From Bacillus subtilis (GTDB lineage: Bacteria > Pseudomonadota > Alphaproteobacteria > Rhizobiales > Rhizobiaceae), in the NCBI GenBank assembly GCA_021733665.1, contig JAHREI010000001.1:310001-374000 (forward strand): a stretch of 64,000 bases of DNA, written 5' to 3'. A program made the translations under genes and the position numbers. Below are positions 20,858 through 32,100 of the stretch, in pieces; the stretch's first letter is position 1; every line of letters begins with the position of its first letter. The notes beneath the pieces were generated by a model. The model was given only the letters and a program-made list of their open reading frames with translations, had not been told where the DNA came from and did not search any database.

Positions 20858-21053
20858 TATATTGAGAAAATTGCTCTATATTATTATTTTATAATTTTAC
20901 GTGAAATATTATTATTGTTCAGAATTTTCATTTTGGTTCTATCTTATTGAAAAATGACAGCTATTCCCTGTTGTTAATTCGGGCATATTCATAGCATATT
21001 AACCATATGGGAGCATAAAGAGATGGAACACTCTGAAATGCGTGAGGTGGATT

Positions 21054-21272
21054 ATGCAGCGTTACAGATTTGATCAGAAGGTAATCGTTGTTGAAGCGAT
21101 TGTGGAAATGATTAAGCGCGGTGTGCCTGCCAGTGAGATGGATATCTATCTCAGCCGTATGGGGCCTGTGGATCTGGATATGCTGCAGCAATGTATGGAT
21201 GAGGTCTATGCTTATATTGCGCATGAGGATGCGCGACAGCAGGGCGGTTATCAGGAGCGCGCAGTCGCTTAA
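21054..21272 (+). CDS. Small conserved-type hypothetical protein
   Basis: 72 residues starting M-Q-R-Y-R-F-D-Q-K. This ATG is preferred because GAGGTGG lies five bases upstream; a GTG four codons earlier is less likely. The protein is helical and acidic, without signal or membrane segment, and contains Y-L-S-R-M-G-P-V-D-L-D-M-L-Q-Q. I do not recognise a family. A perfect hairpin with a T-run follows at 21438. Promoter sequence must lie in the A+T-rich stretch after the ftsK terminator. Confidence 0.65.
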   Translation: MQRYRFDQKVIVVEAIVEMIKRGVPASEMDIYLSRMGPVDLDMLQQCMDEVYAYIAHEDARQQGGYQERAVA

Positions 21273-21437
21273 ATCAGAACAGGTTTTGAGTAGTTATATT
21301 TTGAAAGACTGATTCACGAAAATATCGTATATCTGTCATGTTCTTGAAATATTTGCTCTCTATACATATATTGAATTTTAGAAATTCGTCTGATTTTTGA
21401 CCACGGATGTACTGGCAATAATTGAGACGTTTAATGG

Positions 21438-21463
21438 AAGGTCGGGATATCCCGGCCTTTTTC
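21438..21463 (+). terminator. Rho-independent terminator
   Basis: AAGGTCGGG and CCCGGCCTT form a 9-bp stem with one G-T pair and an ATAT loop, followed by TTTTTC. It is about 165 bases after the small gene, its likely source. Confidence 0.7.
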
Positions 21464-22019
21464 ATTTTGTATAGTTCTGTATTCCGTAATTTTATTTTTG
21501 GTCGCCGCGTTGTAGGAAGTGATTTTCCGCCAGCTCAATCCAAAAAACTTGACTTAATTGTATAGTTTTTCGCGTATTGCGCGAAAACGTGACCGAGATT
21601 CATCTTGCTGTTCGGTGGATTCATGCTTATAGAAACCGCAAAAGTCTCTGGATGGCAGACTGAATCGGCGTGATACGGCGGCTTTCCGGCAGGTATTTTG
21701 TATCGGGACGGTCAAAACCTACAGGCTGGCTCGTCTGATACGGAATGGTTTTCATGTTTGATGAAAGGCTGTTCCTGCAGAGTTTCTGAAGTGTTGTACA
21801 GAAGCTTGCGGTATTGAAATGATGGGTCTACCCGCCTATGAATTTCAAAAATTACCGAAACTACTGTATGTTCTTCTCGTTCTGAAACAATTTCAGATCA
21901 GAAATAATACAGCATTTCAAAGCAGTTAAGGTGCCTTTGTGTTTTATTGTGGACATAAAATACCTTGGTGAATGTTGATATGTGGCCTGTCCCGGGCACA
22001 TTCAAGACGGAAAATTTAA
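21464..22019. other. Long intergenic region upstream of cyoA
   Basis: About 556 bases with no credible coding frame. A perfect inverted repeat, TTTTCGCG at 21567-21574 and CGCGAAAA at 21580-21587, follows a TTGACT at 21549-21554 and may be a regulator site. The rest likely holds the cyo promoter and a long 5' leader. Confidence 0.5.
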
Positions 22020-22964
22020 ATGAAACACAGATTATTCCGCTCAGTGGGCATTGGTGCGGTTCTGATGCTGACAGCAATTCTGGCAGGTTGCCAGCAGGTT
22101 GTTTTGTTTCCTAAAGGCGAAGTTGGCATTAAGGAACGTGACCTGATTGTTTTTGCGACTGTCATCATGTCGCTGATCGTTGTGCCGGTGATTATTGCGA
22201 CACTTTATTTCGCGAATAAATATCGTGCCAACAAGGATAATGAATATCTGCCTGACTGGCATCACTCCAACAAGATTGAAGCCTTTGTCTGGGTTATTCC
22301 GTGCATCGTCATTCTCATTCTTGGTTATGTGACCTGGGTTAAGACCCATGAACTGGATCCTTACCGTCCGCTGGAACATGCGGCCAAGCCGGTTCAGGTT
22401 GAAGTCGTGGCGATGAACTGGAAATGGCTGTTCATCTATCCGGAGCAGGGCATTGCCTCGGTCAATGAACTGGTTGTGCCGGTAGACCGTCCGCTGAACT
22501 TCCGCATCACCTCCGGCCACATTATGAACTCCTTCTTCATTCCGGCTTTGGGTGGTCAGGTCTACGCAATGCCTGGCATGCAGACCAAACTTCACCTTAT
22601 CGGTAATGAAACCGGTACCTATGCAGGTATTTCCGCGAACTATAGCGGTGATGGTTTCGCTCAGATGCGCTTTACAACGCATGTGAAGACAGAAGGTGAC
22701 TTTGAGAAGTGGGTTTCTGAAGTTCGTACCTCGGACAAAGTGCTGAACCGTGCAGGCTATATTGAGCTGGATCAGCCGACAGAGAAACATCCGGTTACAC
22801 ATTACGCATCCACCGAGCCTGGCCTGTTCAGCGCCATTATCGGTCGCTGCGTGGATGGGAAGACACCTTGTGTAAGCCATGGTGGCGGCAGCGTTCAGAA
22901 GCTTTCGCCGTTCATCACATCTTCTGTGAAAAAAGAATCGCCTGCGGAACCTGCGTCTAACTGA
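22020..22964 (+). CDS. cyoA: Cytochrome o ubiquinol oxidase subunit II
   Basis: 314 residues. A lipoprotein signal ends L-A-G-C near residue 24. Two transmembrane helices follow, then the periplasmic cupredoxin-like domain with W-K-W-L-F-I-Y-P and F-I-P-A-L-G-G-Q. The CuA ligand cysteines of cytochrome c oxidases are absent, which marks a quinol oxidase. It is the first gene of cyoABCD; cyoB follows after 75 bases. Confidence 0.95.
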   Translation: MKHRLFRSVGIGAVLMLTAILAGCQQVVLFPKGEVGIKERDLIVFATVIMSLIVVPVIIATLYFANKYRANKDNEYLPDWHHSNKIEAFVWVIPCIVILILGYVTWVKTHELDPYRPLEHAAKPVQVEVVAMNWKWLFIYPEQGIASVNELVVPVDRPLNFRITSGHIMNSFFIPALGGQVYAMPGMQTKLHLIGNETGTYAGISANYSGDGFAQMRFTTHVKTEGDFEKWVSEVRTSDKVLNRAGYIELDQPTEKHPVTHYASTEPGLFSAIIGRCVDGKTPCVSHGGGSVQKLSPFITSSVKKESPAEPASN

Positions 22965-23039
22965 CGGGATTTCGTGACTTTAGGCAGGCAGACCACTGGC
23001 TTTGATAGCCAATGGTCTTGCCATTAAAAGTGTAGAGAA

Positions 23040-25025
23040 ATGTTCGGAAAACTTACCCTAGCGGATATTCCATTTCACGAACCGATTGTGATGGTCACTT
23101 TGGCCGCAGTCGGTCTCGGTGGTTTGTCTCTGTTCGCTGCCATTACCTATTTCGGTAAATGGGGCATCTTGTGGAGAGACTGGCTTACGACTGTCGATCA
23201 CAAGCGCGTTGGTATCATGTATATCATTCTGGCGCTTGTTATGCTGTTCCGCGGCTTCTCCGATGCCATTATGATGCGTGCGCAGCAGGCAATGGCCTCC
23301 GGCGCGAATGAAGGCTTCCTGCCTCCGCATCACTATGACCAGATCTTCACCGCCCATGGCGTGATCATGATCTTCTTCGTGGCGATGCCGTTCATCGTTG
23401 GTTTGATGAACTTTGCAGTGCCGCTTCAGATCGGTGCTCGCGACGTTGCGTTCCCTTACCTGAACAGCCTTAGCTTCTGGTTGACTGTTGCCGGTGCTAT
23501 TCTGATCAATATTTCACTCGGTGTCGGTGAGTTTGCCCGTACCGGTTGGTTGGCCTATCCACCGCTGTCCGGTCTGGAATACAGCCCCGGCGTTGGTGTT
23601 GATTATTATCTCTGGGCCTTGCAGATCTCCGGTATGGGTACATTGCTCTCCGGTGTGAACCTGATTGCAACCATCATCAAAATGCGTGCCCCTGGCATGA
23701 CCATGATGCAGATCCCGGTTTTCACATGGACGTCTCTGTGTGCGAACATTCTGATCGTTGCAGCCTTCCCGATCCTCACTGTTACTCTGTCGCTCCTGCA
23801 GCTTGACCGCTATCTTGGTATGCATTTCTTCACCAATGATTTCGGCGGCAATCCGATGATGTATATCAACCTCATCTGGATCTGGGGTCATCCGGAAGTT
23901 TATATTCTGGTTCTGCCTTGCTTTGGCGTGTTCTCGGAAGTTATTGCGACATTCTCGGCAAAGCGTCTGTTCGGCTACACCTCAATGGTCTATGCGACTG
24001 TTGCCATTACCGTTCTGGCCTTCCTCGTCTGGGCTCACCACTTCTTCACTATGGGTGGCGGTGCCTCCGTTAACGCCTTCTTCGGCGTGGCGACGATGAT
24101 TATTTCGATCCCGACAGGGGCGAAAGTCTTCAACTGGCTGTTCACAATGTATAAAGGCCGCGTGCGTATGGAAACGCCGGTTCTGTGGACTGTCGGCTTC
24201 ATGTGTACCTTTGTTGTCGGTGGTATGACCGGTGTTATGCTTGCAATTCCGCCTGCGGATTTCGTACTGCACAACTCCGTGTTCCTGATTGCGCACTTCC
24301 ATAACGTGATCATCTCCGGTGTTCTGTTTGGTTGTTTTGCCGGCTTCATCTACTGGTTCCCGAAAGCATTCGGTTTCCGTCTGGATGAAACATGGGGTAA
24401 ACGCGCATTCTGGTGCTGGCTGACCGGTTTCATTCTTGCCTTTATGCCGCTCTATATCCTCGGCTTCATGGGCATGACCCGTCGTATCAACCACACTGAA
24501 AATCCGGAATGGCAGATCTACCTGATCGTTGCTGCGATCGGTGCTGCAATTATTCTGGTTGGTATTGTCTGTCAGGTTATTCAGGTTCTGGTGTCTATTC
24601 GTAACCGTGAAGCTCTGCGCGACCACACAGGTGATCCGTGGGAAAACGGTCGTACACTGGAATGGTCTATTGCTTCTCCTGCTCCGTTCTACAACTTCTC
24701 TGAAACACCGCGTATTCAGGATGTTGATGCTTACTGGGATATGAAGAAGCGTGGCGTGAAGCGTAAAACCGACAAGTTCAAGCCAATTCATATGCCACGC
24801 AATACCGGTACCGGCTTTATCATCGGTATGGTTTGTATCGTACTTGGCTTTGCCGGCGTATGGCACATCTGGTGGCTGGCAATTGCTGCGGCTCTCGCCA
24901 TTATCGCGATCAGCATCATCCATTCGTTCAACAATAACCGCGACTACTATGTCACTGCGGAAGAAGTGCAGCGTGTTGAAGATGAACATACGCTCAAGCT
25001 GCAGTCTTTAGGAGTTAAGCCATGA
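23040..25025 (+). CDS. cyoB: Cytochrome o ubiquinol oxidase subunit I
   Basis: 661 residues, normal for CyoB. This catalytic subunit holds low-spin heme b, high-spin heme o and CuB, and couples quinol oxidation to proton pumping. Visible ligands: His in T-A-H-G-V-I-M-I-F, the W-G-H-P-E-V-Y-I-L CuB histidine with its cross-linked Tyr, the W-A-H-H-F-F CuB pair, and F-L-I-A-H-F-H-N-V for the two hemes. It has about 15 hydrophobic segments. It overlaps cyoC by four bases (ATGA). Confidence 0.97.
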   Translation: MFGKLTLADIPFHEPIVMVTLAAVGLGGLSLFAAITYFGKWGILWRDWLTTVDHKRVGIMYIILALVMLFRGFSDAIMMRAQQAMASGANEGFLPPHHYDQIFTAHGVIMIFFVAMPFIVGLMNFAVPLQIGARDVAFPYLNSLSFWLTVAGAILINISLGVGEFARTGWLAYPPLSGLEYSPGVGVDYYLWALQISGMGTLLSGVNLIATIIKMRAPGMTMMQIPVFTWTSLCANILIVAAFPILTVTLSLLQLDRYLGMHFFTNDFGGNPMMYINLIWIWGHPEVYILVLPCFGVFSEVIATFSAKRLFGYTSMVYATVAITVLAFLVWAHHFFTMGGGASVNAFFGVATMIISIPTGAKVFNWLFTMYKGRVRMETPVLWTVGFMCTFVVGGMTGVMLAIPPADFVLHNSVFLIAHFHNVIISGVLFGCFAGFIYWFPKAFGFRLDETWGKRAFWCWLTGFILAFMPLYILGFMGMTRRINHTENPEWQIYLIVAAIGAAIILVGIVCQVIQVLVSIRNREALRDHTGDPWENGRTLEWSIASPAPFYNFSETPRIQDVDAYWDMKKRGVKRKTDKFKPIHMPRNTGTGFIIGMVCIVLGFAGVWHIWWLAIAAALAIIAISIIHSFNNNRDYYVTAEEVQRVEDEHTLKLQSLGVKP

Positions 25026-25648
25026 GCGCCGCTGTAACGCACGCTAATGATCATGCTCACGGGCATGACGATGATCACGAGCACCACGATACCCGCGGTA
25101 CTACGCTGATCGGCTTCTGGATCTACCTGATGAGTGACTGTGTCATTTTCTCGGGTCTGTTCGCTACTTTCGCTGTTCTCTCGCGTTCATACGCGGGAGG
25201 ACCGACTGGCTGGGAATTGTTCGATCTGGAATTCGTTGCCGTTGAAACAGCTTTGCTGCTGTTCTCCAGCTTGACCTATGGTCTGGCGATGATTGCAATG
25301 TCACGCAAAAAACAAACCGCTATGCTTAGCTGGATTGGCGTGACATTCCTGCTCGGCGCCACCTTCCTTGCGATGGAAATCTATGAATTCCATCACCTGA
25401 TCGAAATTGGTGCAGGTCCTGGCCGCTCGGCGTTCCTGTCTGCTTTCTTCGTGCTGGTTGGTACACACGGTCTGCATATTCTGTTTGGTCTGATCTGGAT
25501 TTTGGTGTTGGTTGCACAGGTTCTGCGTTCCGGTCTGACCGAAGCCAACCAGACCCGTCTGATGTGCCTCAGCCTGTTCTGGCACTTCCTTGATGTTGTC
25601 TGGATCGGTGTATTCTCGATTGTTTATCTGATGGGAGTTCAGGCATGA
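25022..25648 (+). CDS. cyoC: Cytochrome o ubiquinol oxidase subunit III
   Basis: 208 residues with five hydrophobic segments and the conserved [13 protein letters not shown] start of the first helix. The first 25 residues are rich in His and Asp and could bind a metal ion. TAGGAG lies just upstream of the ATG, inside the end of cyoB. ATGA overlaps at both ends (with cyoB and cyoD) indicate translational coupling. Confidence 0.95.
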   Translation: MSAAVTHANDHAHGHDDDHEHHDTRGTTLIGFWIYLMSDCVIFSGLFATFAVLSRSYAGGPTGWELFDLEFVAVETALLLFSSLTYGLAMIAMSRKKQTAMLSWIGVTFLLGATFLAMEIYEFHHLIEIGAGPGRSAFLSAFFVLVGTHGLHILFGLIWILVLVAQVLRSGLTEANQTRLMCLSLFWHFLDVVWIGVFSIVYLMGVQA

Positions 25649-25998
25649 GTTCCGCTCACAAAACTGCAGCTTCTGCCAGCGAAACCAAAAACTATGTAAT
25701 TGGTTTTATTCTGGCGGTTATCCTGACAGCTGTGCCGTTCGGCGTGGTTATGGGACAGTATTTCGATACCACAACAACTGTGGCCATTATCATGGTTTTC
25801 GGTGCCGTACAGATGGTTGTTCATCTGATTTACTTCCTGCACATGGATTCCAAGTCTGAAGGCGGCTGGACATTGCTGGCTCTGCTCTTCACTGTGATGA
25901 TTTTGGCGATTGTTCTGATCGGCTCGCTGTGGATTATGAACCATCTGGCCATCAACATGATGGAAGTCAGCCCTGAGGCTGCACGGGCACTGCCATAA
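25645..25998 (+). CDS. cyoD: Cytochrome o ubiquinol oxidase subunit IV
   Basis: 117 residues with three transmembrane helices, the usual small subunit that helps assemble the CuB site. It has the family's [13 protein letters not shown] segment near residue 65. It is the last gene of the operon. No cyoE (heme O synthase) follows here, so that gene must lie elsewhere. Confidence 0.94.
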   Translation: MSSAHKTAASASETKNYVIGFILAVILTAVPFGVVMGQYFDTTTTVAIIMVFGAVQMVVHLIYFLHMDSKSEGGWTLLALLFTVMILAIVLIGSLWIMNHLAINMMEVSPEAARALP

Positions 25999-26044
25999 GC
26001 AGCAGCAGGAGTTTGATTAACTCCTCTGCAGGTTAAAAATAATG

Positions 26045-26076
26045 AACGGCGTTGCGTAAGCAGCGCCGTTTTTTTG
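26045..26076 (+). terminator. Terminator of cyoABCD
   Basis: AACGGCGTTGC and GCAGCGCCGTT form a stem around GTAA with one mismatch, followed by seven T residues. Confidence 0.85.
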
Positions 26077-26196
26077 TTCTGCGATATATTATTTGTTCAG
26101 AACAATCCGCGCTGCGTGTATATTGATTTTACGGAGGTTTTTTCCGTGTTTTTTAATAATCAATTTTCTTTTTTATTTATTATTTTGGTGGCTCCA

Positions 26197-26694
26197 ATGA
26201 AACTTATTCATTTTGATAAATGGCGTATAAAGCCAATATTTTTAGCAGGTATAACGGTGATGCTCTTGGGCGCAGGAGCGCTTGCAGCGCAGGTACAATC
26301 CGCAATGACTTCTGAAGCTGTGAATTTACGATACGGGCCGGGGGCTCATTATTTACGGATCACTACACTGCCGCGCAGTGCAGCGGTTCATATTGATTAT
26401 TGCCGCGATGGTTGGTGTCAGATCAGAACAAGCTGGGGAATTGGCTGGGTCAACAGCCGTTACTTACTTCAGCAGTCCCAATTCGCAACTAAAGAGACCC
26501 GTGATGATCTGGTGCAACCGGTTACGCCGGAAGTGAAAGACGGCTCTGAGACCTATAATAACGAGCTATTTTATGACCGTTATTATCACTCATATTACCG
26601 GCTTTATGATGGCTATTGGTATTATCTGGGACGCAGACAGGGGTATCGACCGGATTACTGGTTTTATGATCCCTATTATAAATGGCGCAAATAG
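26197..26694 (+). CDS. Exported SH3-domain protein
   Basis: 165 residues from ATG 26197, which has GGTGG eight bases upstream; a longer frame from 26074 has no homologous look. An N-terminal signal sequence (about 1-32) directs export. A bacterial SH3 domain covers about residues 35-95 (V-N-L-R-Y-G-P-G, then C-R-D-G-W-C-Q-I, then G-W-V-N-S-R-Y-L). The C-terminal 50 residues are unusually rich in Tyr, Arg and Trp. Such proteins often bind cell-wall material in the periplasm. The ligand is unknown. Confidence 0.8.
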   Translation: MKLIHFDKWRIKPIFLAGITVMLLGAGALAAQVQSAMTSEAVNLRYGPGAHYLRITTLPRSAAVHIDYCRDGWCQIRTSWGIGWVNSRYLLQQSQFATKETRDDLVQPVTPEVKDGSETYNNELFYDRYYHSYYRLYDGYWYYLGRRQGYRPDYWFYDPYYKWRK

Positions 26695-26710
26695 CATGTG
26701 ATATCCGACG

Positions 26711-26750
26711 AATCCCTGTAGCGAAACGTGATTCCGCTGCAGGGATTTTT
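26711..26750 (+). terminator. Terminator of the SH3-protein gene
   Basis: AATCCCTGTAGCG and CGCTGCAGGGATT form a 13-bp stem with one G-T pair, followed by TTTTG. Confidence 0.8.
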
Positions 26751-27133
26751 GTGTATTTGAGCATATATTTTAACGAATGCACGGAAGCGGTACCCGTGGC
26801 TTGTAACAATTATTAAAATCGTGTTTCAGAGCCTGAAGTGTGGATTTTAAGAGTGATCTCGGAGTTTGTAAGTATGAATGTTATTTATTTTCAATGTGTT
26901 GGAGGTATTTAAAGGGGAAGTGTATGCCCGTTCTTGTTTCTTAATATTGGATATTTTTATCCTGTTCTTTGCCAATAGCCACAAATTTAGTTTTCTTTTA
27001 GGTAAAGAAAATTTCAAATTAAGTTTTTGTTAAGTATAAATCTTAAAAAAACAGTGTGAGCTTTCGGGTAATAGTCTTGGTCAGAGTGACTGTGAGTCAT
27101 TGCCCGAAGGGTGGAGCGGGCGAGTTGTGGAAT
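26751..27133. other. A+T-rich intergenic region upstream of tamA
   Basis: About 380 bases, A+T-rich, with no supported gene. It presumably holds the tamAB promoter. I see no clear repeat or RNA structure. Confidence 0.45.
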
Positions 27134-29137
27134 ATGCGTATTGACCCATTCATGCGGGATGATATGCAGATAAGTAGATTAAGGAGAGCTCCAATCCGTA
27201 AAGTCAGCACCCTCCTGCTGTTCACTGCGCTGCTGCCGGTTATGGCGGCAACGCCTGCGCATGCTTTTGAGCTCTTTGGAATTAAACTTTGGGGCAAGGA
27301 CAAGGCTGAAGAAGCCGATGACGTCATTGCCGAACCTAAGCGTTATAAAGTGGAAGTCACATCTAGTGGTAACCGTACCAATAAAGACGGTAAAGCCGCT
27401 GATGTTGATGATCTGATTAAAGGTGCCTCGCGGCTTGTGGCCGATGAGAAGAAAGCAGCGTCGGGCTCCGGCGGACTGCTTGCCAAAGCACGCGGTGATT
27501 ACCGGCGTTTGCTGATGGCGCTTTATGGTGAAGGTCGCTATGGTGGCACGATCAGCATTAAAGTTGATGGTCAGGAAGTAGCGGATCTGCCTGCTGATAC
27601 ACAATTGCCAGATACATCGAATATTGTCATCAATGTTGATCCGGGCCCGCAGTTCCTGTTTGCCCGCGCCAGTATTACTGAGCTTGCACCGCCTGTTGAG
27701 GAGCGTCGCAATAAGTTGCAGACGCCGGAAGAGGCCGGTTTTAAAAGCGGTGAGCTTGCCAAATCCGGTGTTATCCTGAAAGCGGAACGTCTTGCTGTCG
27801 AAGCCTGGCGCCGTCAGGGCTATGCCAAAGCTAAAATTGCCAATGAAAATGTTGTCGCGGATCATGCCGGCAATGTGGTGGATGCCGATATTACGGTCGA
27901 ACCGGGACAGGTGGCACATTACGGCCCGCTGACAGTGCAGGGCACTGCCCGTATGGATCCGGAATTCGTGGCCTATATGGCAGATCTCAAGCCGGGTGAG
28001 CGTTATAATCCTGCTGATCTCGAGCGTACCCGCCGCCGTCTTGCCCGTATGGATGTTTTCCGCTCAACCACAATTCAGGAAGCGCAGGAGATTAACCGCG
28101 ACGGTTCTCTGCCGCTGGATCTGATTGTGCAGGAGCGCAAACCGCGCCGTTTTGGTGTGGGTGCGAATTATTCGACACTGGATGGTGCAGGGGTCGAAGC
28201 CTTCTGGATGCATCGTAACCTGTTCGGTAAAGCGGAGCGTTTGCGTTTCGATGCCAAGGTCAGTGGCATTGGCGGCTCGCAGGACAGCTCGTTTGATCCG
28301 AAGAACTTTACCTATCAGCTGGGTACAACATTTACCAAACCGGGTGTGTTCACACCGGATACGGATTTTGTGTCCTCGCTCACCGGTAAGCGCGAAGTGC
28401 TGGATAACTATACCGAAACATCGGTCAATGGTCAGGCCGGTTTCACGCATATCTTTGATGAATATATGAGCGGACGTTTGTTTGCGAATGTATCGCATGC
28501 ACGCTTCGACGATGATTATTACGGCAAGCGTGACTTCTTCACCGTGGGCATGCTCGGTGGTATCTTGTTGGATAAGCGTAATAGCCAGACCAACGCAACA
28601 TCGGGCTATTATGCAGATGGCGTGATCGAACCATTCTATGAAATTAAGAATGGTAGTTTTTCGACCAAGTTCACCGCAGAAGGTCGTGGTTATTACGGCT
28701 TTGGTGAGAATGACCGTGTTGTATTGGCCGGTCGCTTGAAAGTCGGCTCGATTGTTGGCGCGGATATGAAAGATCTGCCGCCGGATAAAGTCTTCTTCGC
28801 CGGTGGCGGCGGCTCGGTTCGTGGTTATGCCTATCGCAGTATCGGCGTGAAAAAGCCGGGCGATGTGGTAATCGGCGGTCGCTCGCTGGTGGAAATGTCG
28901 GGTGAGGTACGCACCAAAGTCACCGATAGTATCGGTGTGGTCGGATTTGTTGACGGAGGGTATGTCGGGGAAGAAACTTATCCTGACTTTGCGGAGAATC
29001 TGCGTTTGGGGGCAGGTGCGGGCTTGCGTTATGATACCAGCCTCGGACCAATCCGTTTCGATGTTGCCGTGCCGCTTAACCGCAGCAAAGGTGACTCAAG
29101 TTTTGCATTCTATGTCGGCATAGGACAGGCGTTTTGA
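27134..29137 (+). CDS. tamA: Translocation and assembly module outer-membrane protein TamA
   Basis: 667 residues from ATG 27134; ATGs at 27152 and 27164 are alternatives and none has a strong Shine-Dalgarno sequence. A signal peptide ends A-H-A near residue 47 of this version. POTRA-type periplasmic repeats follow (about 90-330), then a 16-strand Omp85 barrel ending in a terminal Phe (G-I-G-Q-A-F), the usual outer-membrane sorting end. The G-G-G-S-V-R-G-Y-A-Y segment matches the conserved VRGY motif of the barrel lid loop. TamA works with TamB in outer-membrane protein or lipid delivery. Confidence 0.92.
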   Translation: MRIDPFMRDDMQISRLRRAPIRKVSTLLLFTALLPVMAATPAHAFELFGIKLWGKDKAEEADDVIAEPKRYKVEVTSSGNRTNKDGKAADVDDLIKGASRLVADEKKAASGSGGLLAKARGDYRRLLMALYGEGRYGGTISIKVDGQEVADLPADTQLPDTSNIVINVDPGPQFLFARASITELAPPVEERRNKLQTPEEAGFKSGELAKSGVILKAERLAVEAWRRQGYAKAKIANENVVADHAGNVVDADITVEPGQVAHYGPLTVQGTARMDPEFVAYMADLKPGERYNPADLERTRRRLARMDVFRSTTIQEAQEINRDGSLPLDLIVQERKPRRFGVGANYSTLDGAGVEAFWMHRNLFGKAERLRFDAKVSGIGGSQDSSFDPKNFTYQLGTTFTKPGVFTPDTDFVSSLTGKREVLDNYTETSVNGQAGFTHIFDEYMSGRLFANVSHARFDDDYYGKRDFFTVGMLGGILLDKRNSQTNATSGYYADGVIEPFYEIKNGSFSTKFTAEGRGYYGFGENDRVVLAGRLKVGSIVGADMKDLPPDKVFFAGGGGSVRGYAYRSIGVKKPGDVVIGGRSLVEMSGEVRTKVTDSIGVVGFVDGGYVGEETYPDFAENLRLGAGAGLRYDTSLGPIRFDVAVPLNRSKGDSSFAFYVGIGQAF

Positions 29138-32100
29138 ACCGTTTTCTCGCTTTCGTAGCCACTTTCTTCATCATTCTGCCGCTCGGTATTTATATCGGGG
29201 CATCGCTGTTGCCGCAGGGTACGGCGGGTGTCACGACGCCTGCTACCAGCCAGAACAATCCGCCTGCGTCCGGCTCGGCTGACGGTCAGGTCGCGCAGAC
29301 GGACAATCCTGTCTCGGCGCAGGAAGCTGAGGAAGAAAAGTCCTATTTCCTGTCCTTCGTCGAAGAGAAACTGTCCGGTCCGAACCGTAAGATCAGCATT
29401 TCCGGCATTGAAGGTGTTTTGTCTTCGGAAGCCAAAGTCGGCTCGATCACTGTTGCTGACCGTGAAGGCGTCTGGCTGCGTATTAAAGATGCACAGCTGG
29501 TCTGGAGTCGCCTGGCATTGCTGCGTGGCCGCCTGAGCGTGGACACGCTGTCGGCAAAACAGGTTGAACTGATCCGCACACCGCTGCCGGATGAAAGCCT
29601 GCCGACACCGGAAGCGGGCGGTTTTGCATTGCCTGAACTGCCGCTGGCTGTATTGCTGGGCGAGCTGAATATTGAGCGTTTGAAATTCGGACAGCCGGTC
29701 TTTGGTCTTGAATCCGAAGTTGCACTCAAAGGCAATCTGACCCTTCAGGACGGTTCCCTGCAGTCGCTGTTTGATATGAACCGCCTCGATGGTCCGGGCG
29801 GTACAATCAAGCTGAAAGCCGATTACGCCAATGCCGATCAGAAGCTTGATCTGGATGTGCGTCTAAGTGAACCGGCCAATGGTATTGCTGCTAACCTGTT
29901 GAATATCGAAAGTAAGCCGCCGGTTGAACTGGCTCTGAACGGTGCAGGTAAGCTGGATGATCTGAAAATTGATCTGAAGCTTGATGCCGACAGCCAGCGT
30001 ATTCTGACCGGTCTTCTGACTCTGAACCGTGATGCTAATGGTGCGATTTCTGGACGCGTGTTTAATGCGGATGTTAAAGGTCCGATTGCAGCGCTTATTC
30101 CGGAAAAATTCCGCGACTTCTTTGGCGCGACTTCAAGTCTTGCTGCCAATGGTCTGATTAAAGACAGCGGCGGTTTCCGTCTGGATAATTTCAGTCTTTC
30201 CAATGCTGCGTTGCAGGTTAAGGCCAAGGCTGAAACAGCCACGGACGGCTTCCTGACACGTCTTAATCTGGATGCGCTGATTGCCGATCAGGAAAAAGGC
30301 CGTGTGCTTTTGCCGGTCAGCGGAGGTGAAACATCGCTGGCATCTGCCCGTCTGACACTGGATTACGGTGATCGTCAAAGCAATGACTGGACAGGTAAAC
30401 TGCTGGTTGAAGGGCTGCAGGCCGGAGACTTCTCTGCACAGCAGACTGTGCTGGATATGGGCGGAGCCGCAGAAAATCTGCAGGATGCCCAGAACCGTTA
30501 TGTCGGTTTTAGTATCACCGGTAATGTAACCGGTATCAGTGCCAAGCAGCCTGATATTGCACAGGCACTGGGCGACCGTTTTGATCTGGCTGTTCTTGGT
30601 GCATGGCGTGCAGGGACACCGGTACAGCTTGAGAAAGTACAGCTCACCGGCAATGGTTTGAGTGCGGCACTCAAGGGTACAATCGACAAGTTCATCTATA
30701 GTGGTGATATTGCGTTGCAGGCTGATAGTCTGATGCCGTTTTCGGCGCTGGCTGGTCGCTCGCTTGCCGGTAGCATTGATCTGAAGGCCAATGGTACCGT
30801 CGCGATGCTGACCGGTGGTTTTGACCTGACGCTTGATGGCACCGCTGAAAATATCAAGACCGGTGAAGATATTGCTGATCGCATTATCAACGGACGCTCT
30901 ACTCTGAGCGGAGGTCTTGCACGATCTGAAAGCGGCTTCTCCGCCCGTCAGTTCCGTCTTGGTAATGATGCCAATGCGATTACGGCCAATGGTACTTTTT
31001 CCAGCAAAACAGCTGATTTTGATCTCGGCGTTGATCTGAGCGATATTGCTGACCTGTCAGATAAAGCATCTGGCCCGCTGTCACTGAAAGCCAGTGCCCG
31101 TGGTACAGACAGTCGTATTGCTCTCGCGGCGCGTGCGAATGTGCCTTCCGGTTTGCTGGAAGGGCGTAAGCTCAATGACGGCGTGCTGGATTTCAATGCA
31201 TTGCTCGATGGTTCCGATCCGAAACTGGCACCGTCTCTGAACGGTAATTTCAGCGGCAGCGCGTTTCTTGGTGGCGAAAAGCTGGATCTGGCCGGTACGC
31301 TTGCATTGGATGAACAGGGTAAGCGCCTGAGCGGTCTGAGCTTTGTTGCAGGCGGTATGCGCGTCAGCGGTGATCTGAATGTCGGTGACAAAAACCGCAT
31401 AGCCGGTCGACTGAAAGTAGATGCACCGGATGTATCAACTGCGGCGGCTCTTTTCCTTGCCAAAGCAAGCGGCAGCATCAATGCTGATATTGATCTGTCC
31501 TATGAGGGCGAGCGCCAGAACGCTGCTGTTAAAGCTGATATCCGCAATCTTAAAGTTGAAGACAATGTCATTGGTCAGGCTGCGATTGATGCAACACTGG
31601 CAGACTTGTTCAATGTGCCGGTTGTTGATGGTGTGGTCAAAGCCCAGACAATTCGTGCGGGTAGTTTTGAGATCAACACGGTTGATCTCACAGCACAGGC
31701 TAATGGCAGCAAAACGGTCTTTCAGGCTGCAACAGACCTGAAAATCGGTACTAAAGTTAAAGTTGATGGCGCGCTTGAACCGCAAAATGGCGGATTGCTG
31801 CTGTCTCTTAATGATGCCGAATTGCGTCAGGGCTCGATGCTGACCAAGCTGGCACAGCCTGCCTCTGTGGGGCTGAAAGGCAGCGATGTCAGCTTTAATA
31901 ATATTATCATGCAGGTTGGCAGCGGTCGTCTGAGCCTTAATGGTGCTTTGGCTGATCGTTTCAATCTGGATGTGAAACTGGATAATCTGCCTTTGAACGT
32001 GGCAAACAGCATCCAGCCGGAACTGGGACTGGGTGGTGTGATCAATGGTCAGGCCAAGGTCACCGGTTCGCGCACCCAGCCGGATGTCAATTTTGACATT

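Noticed and set aside
23982-24989. 335-codon open frame antisense to cyoB
   Set aside because: Charged, His/Asn-rich mirror of membrane-protein codons; not a plausible gene.
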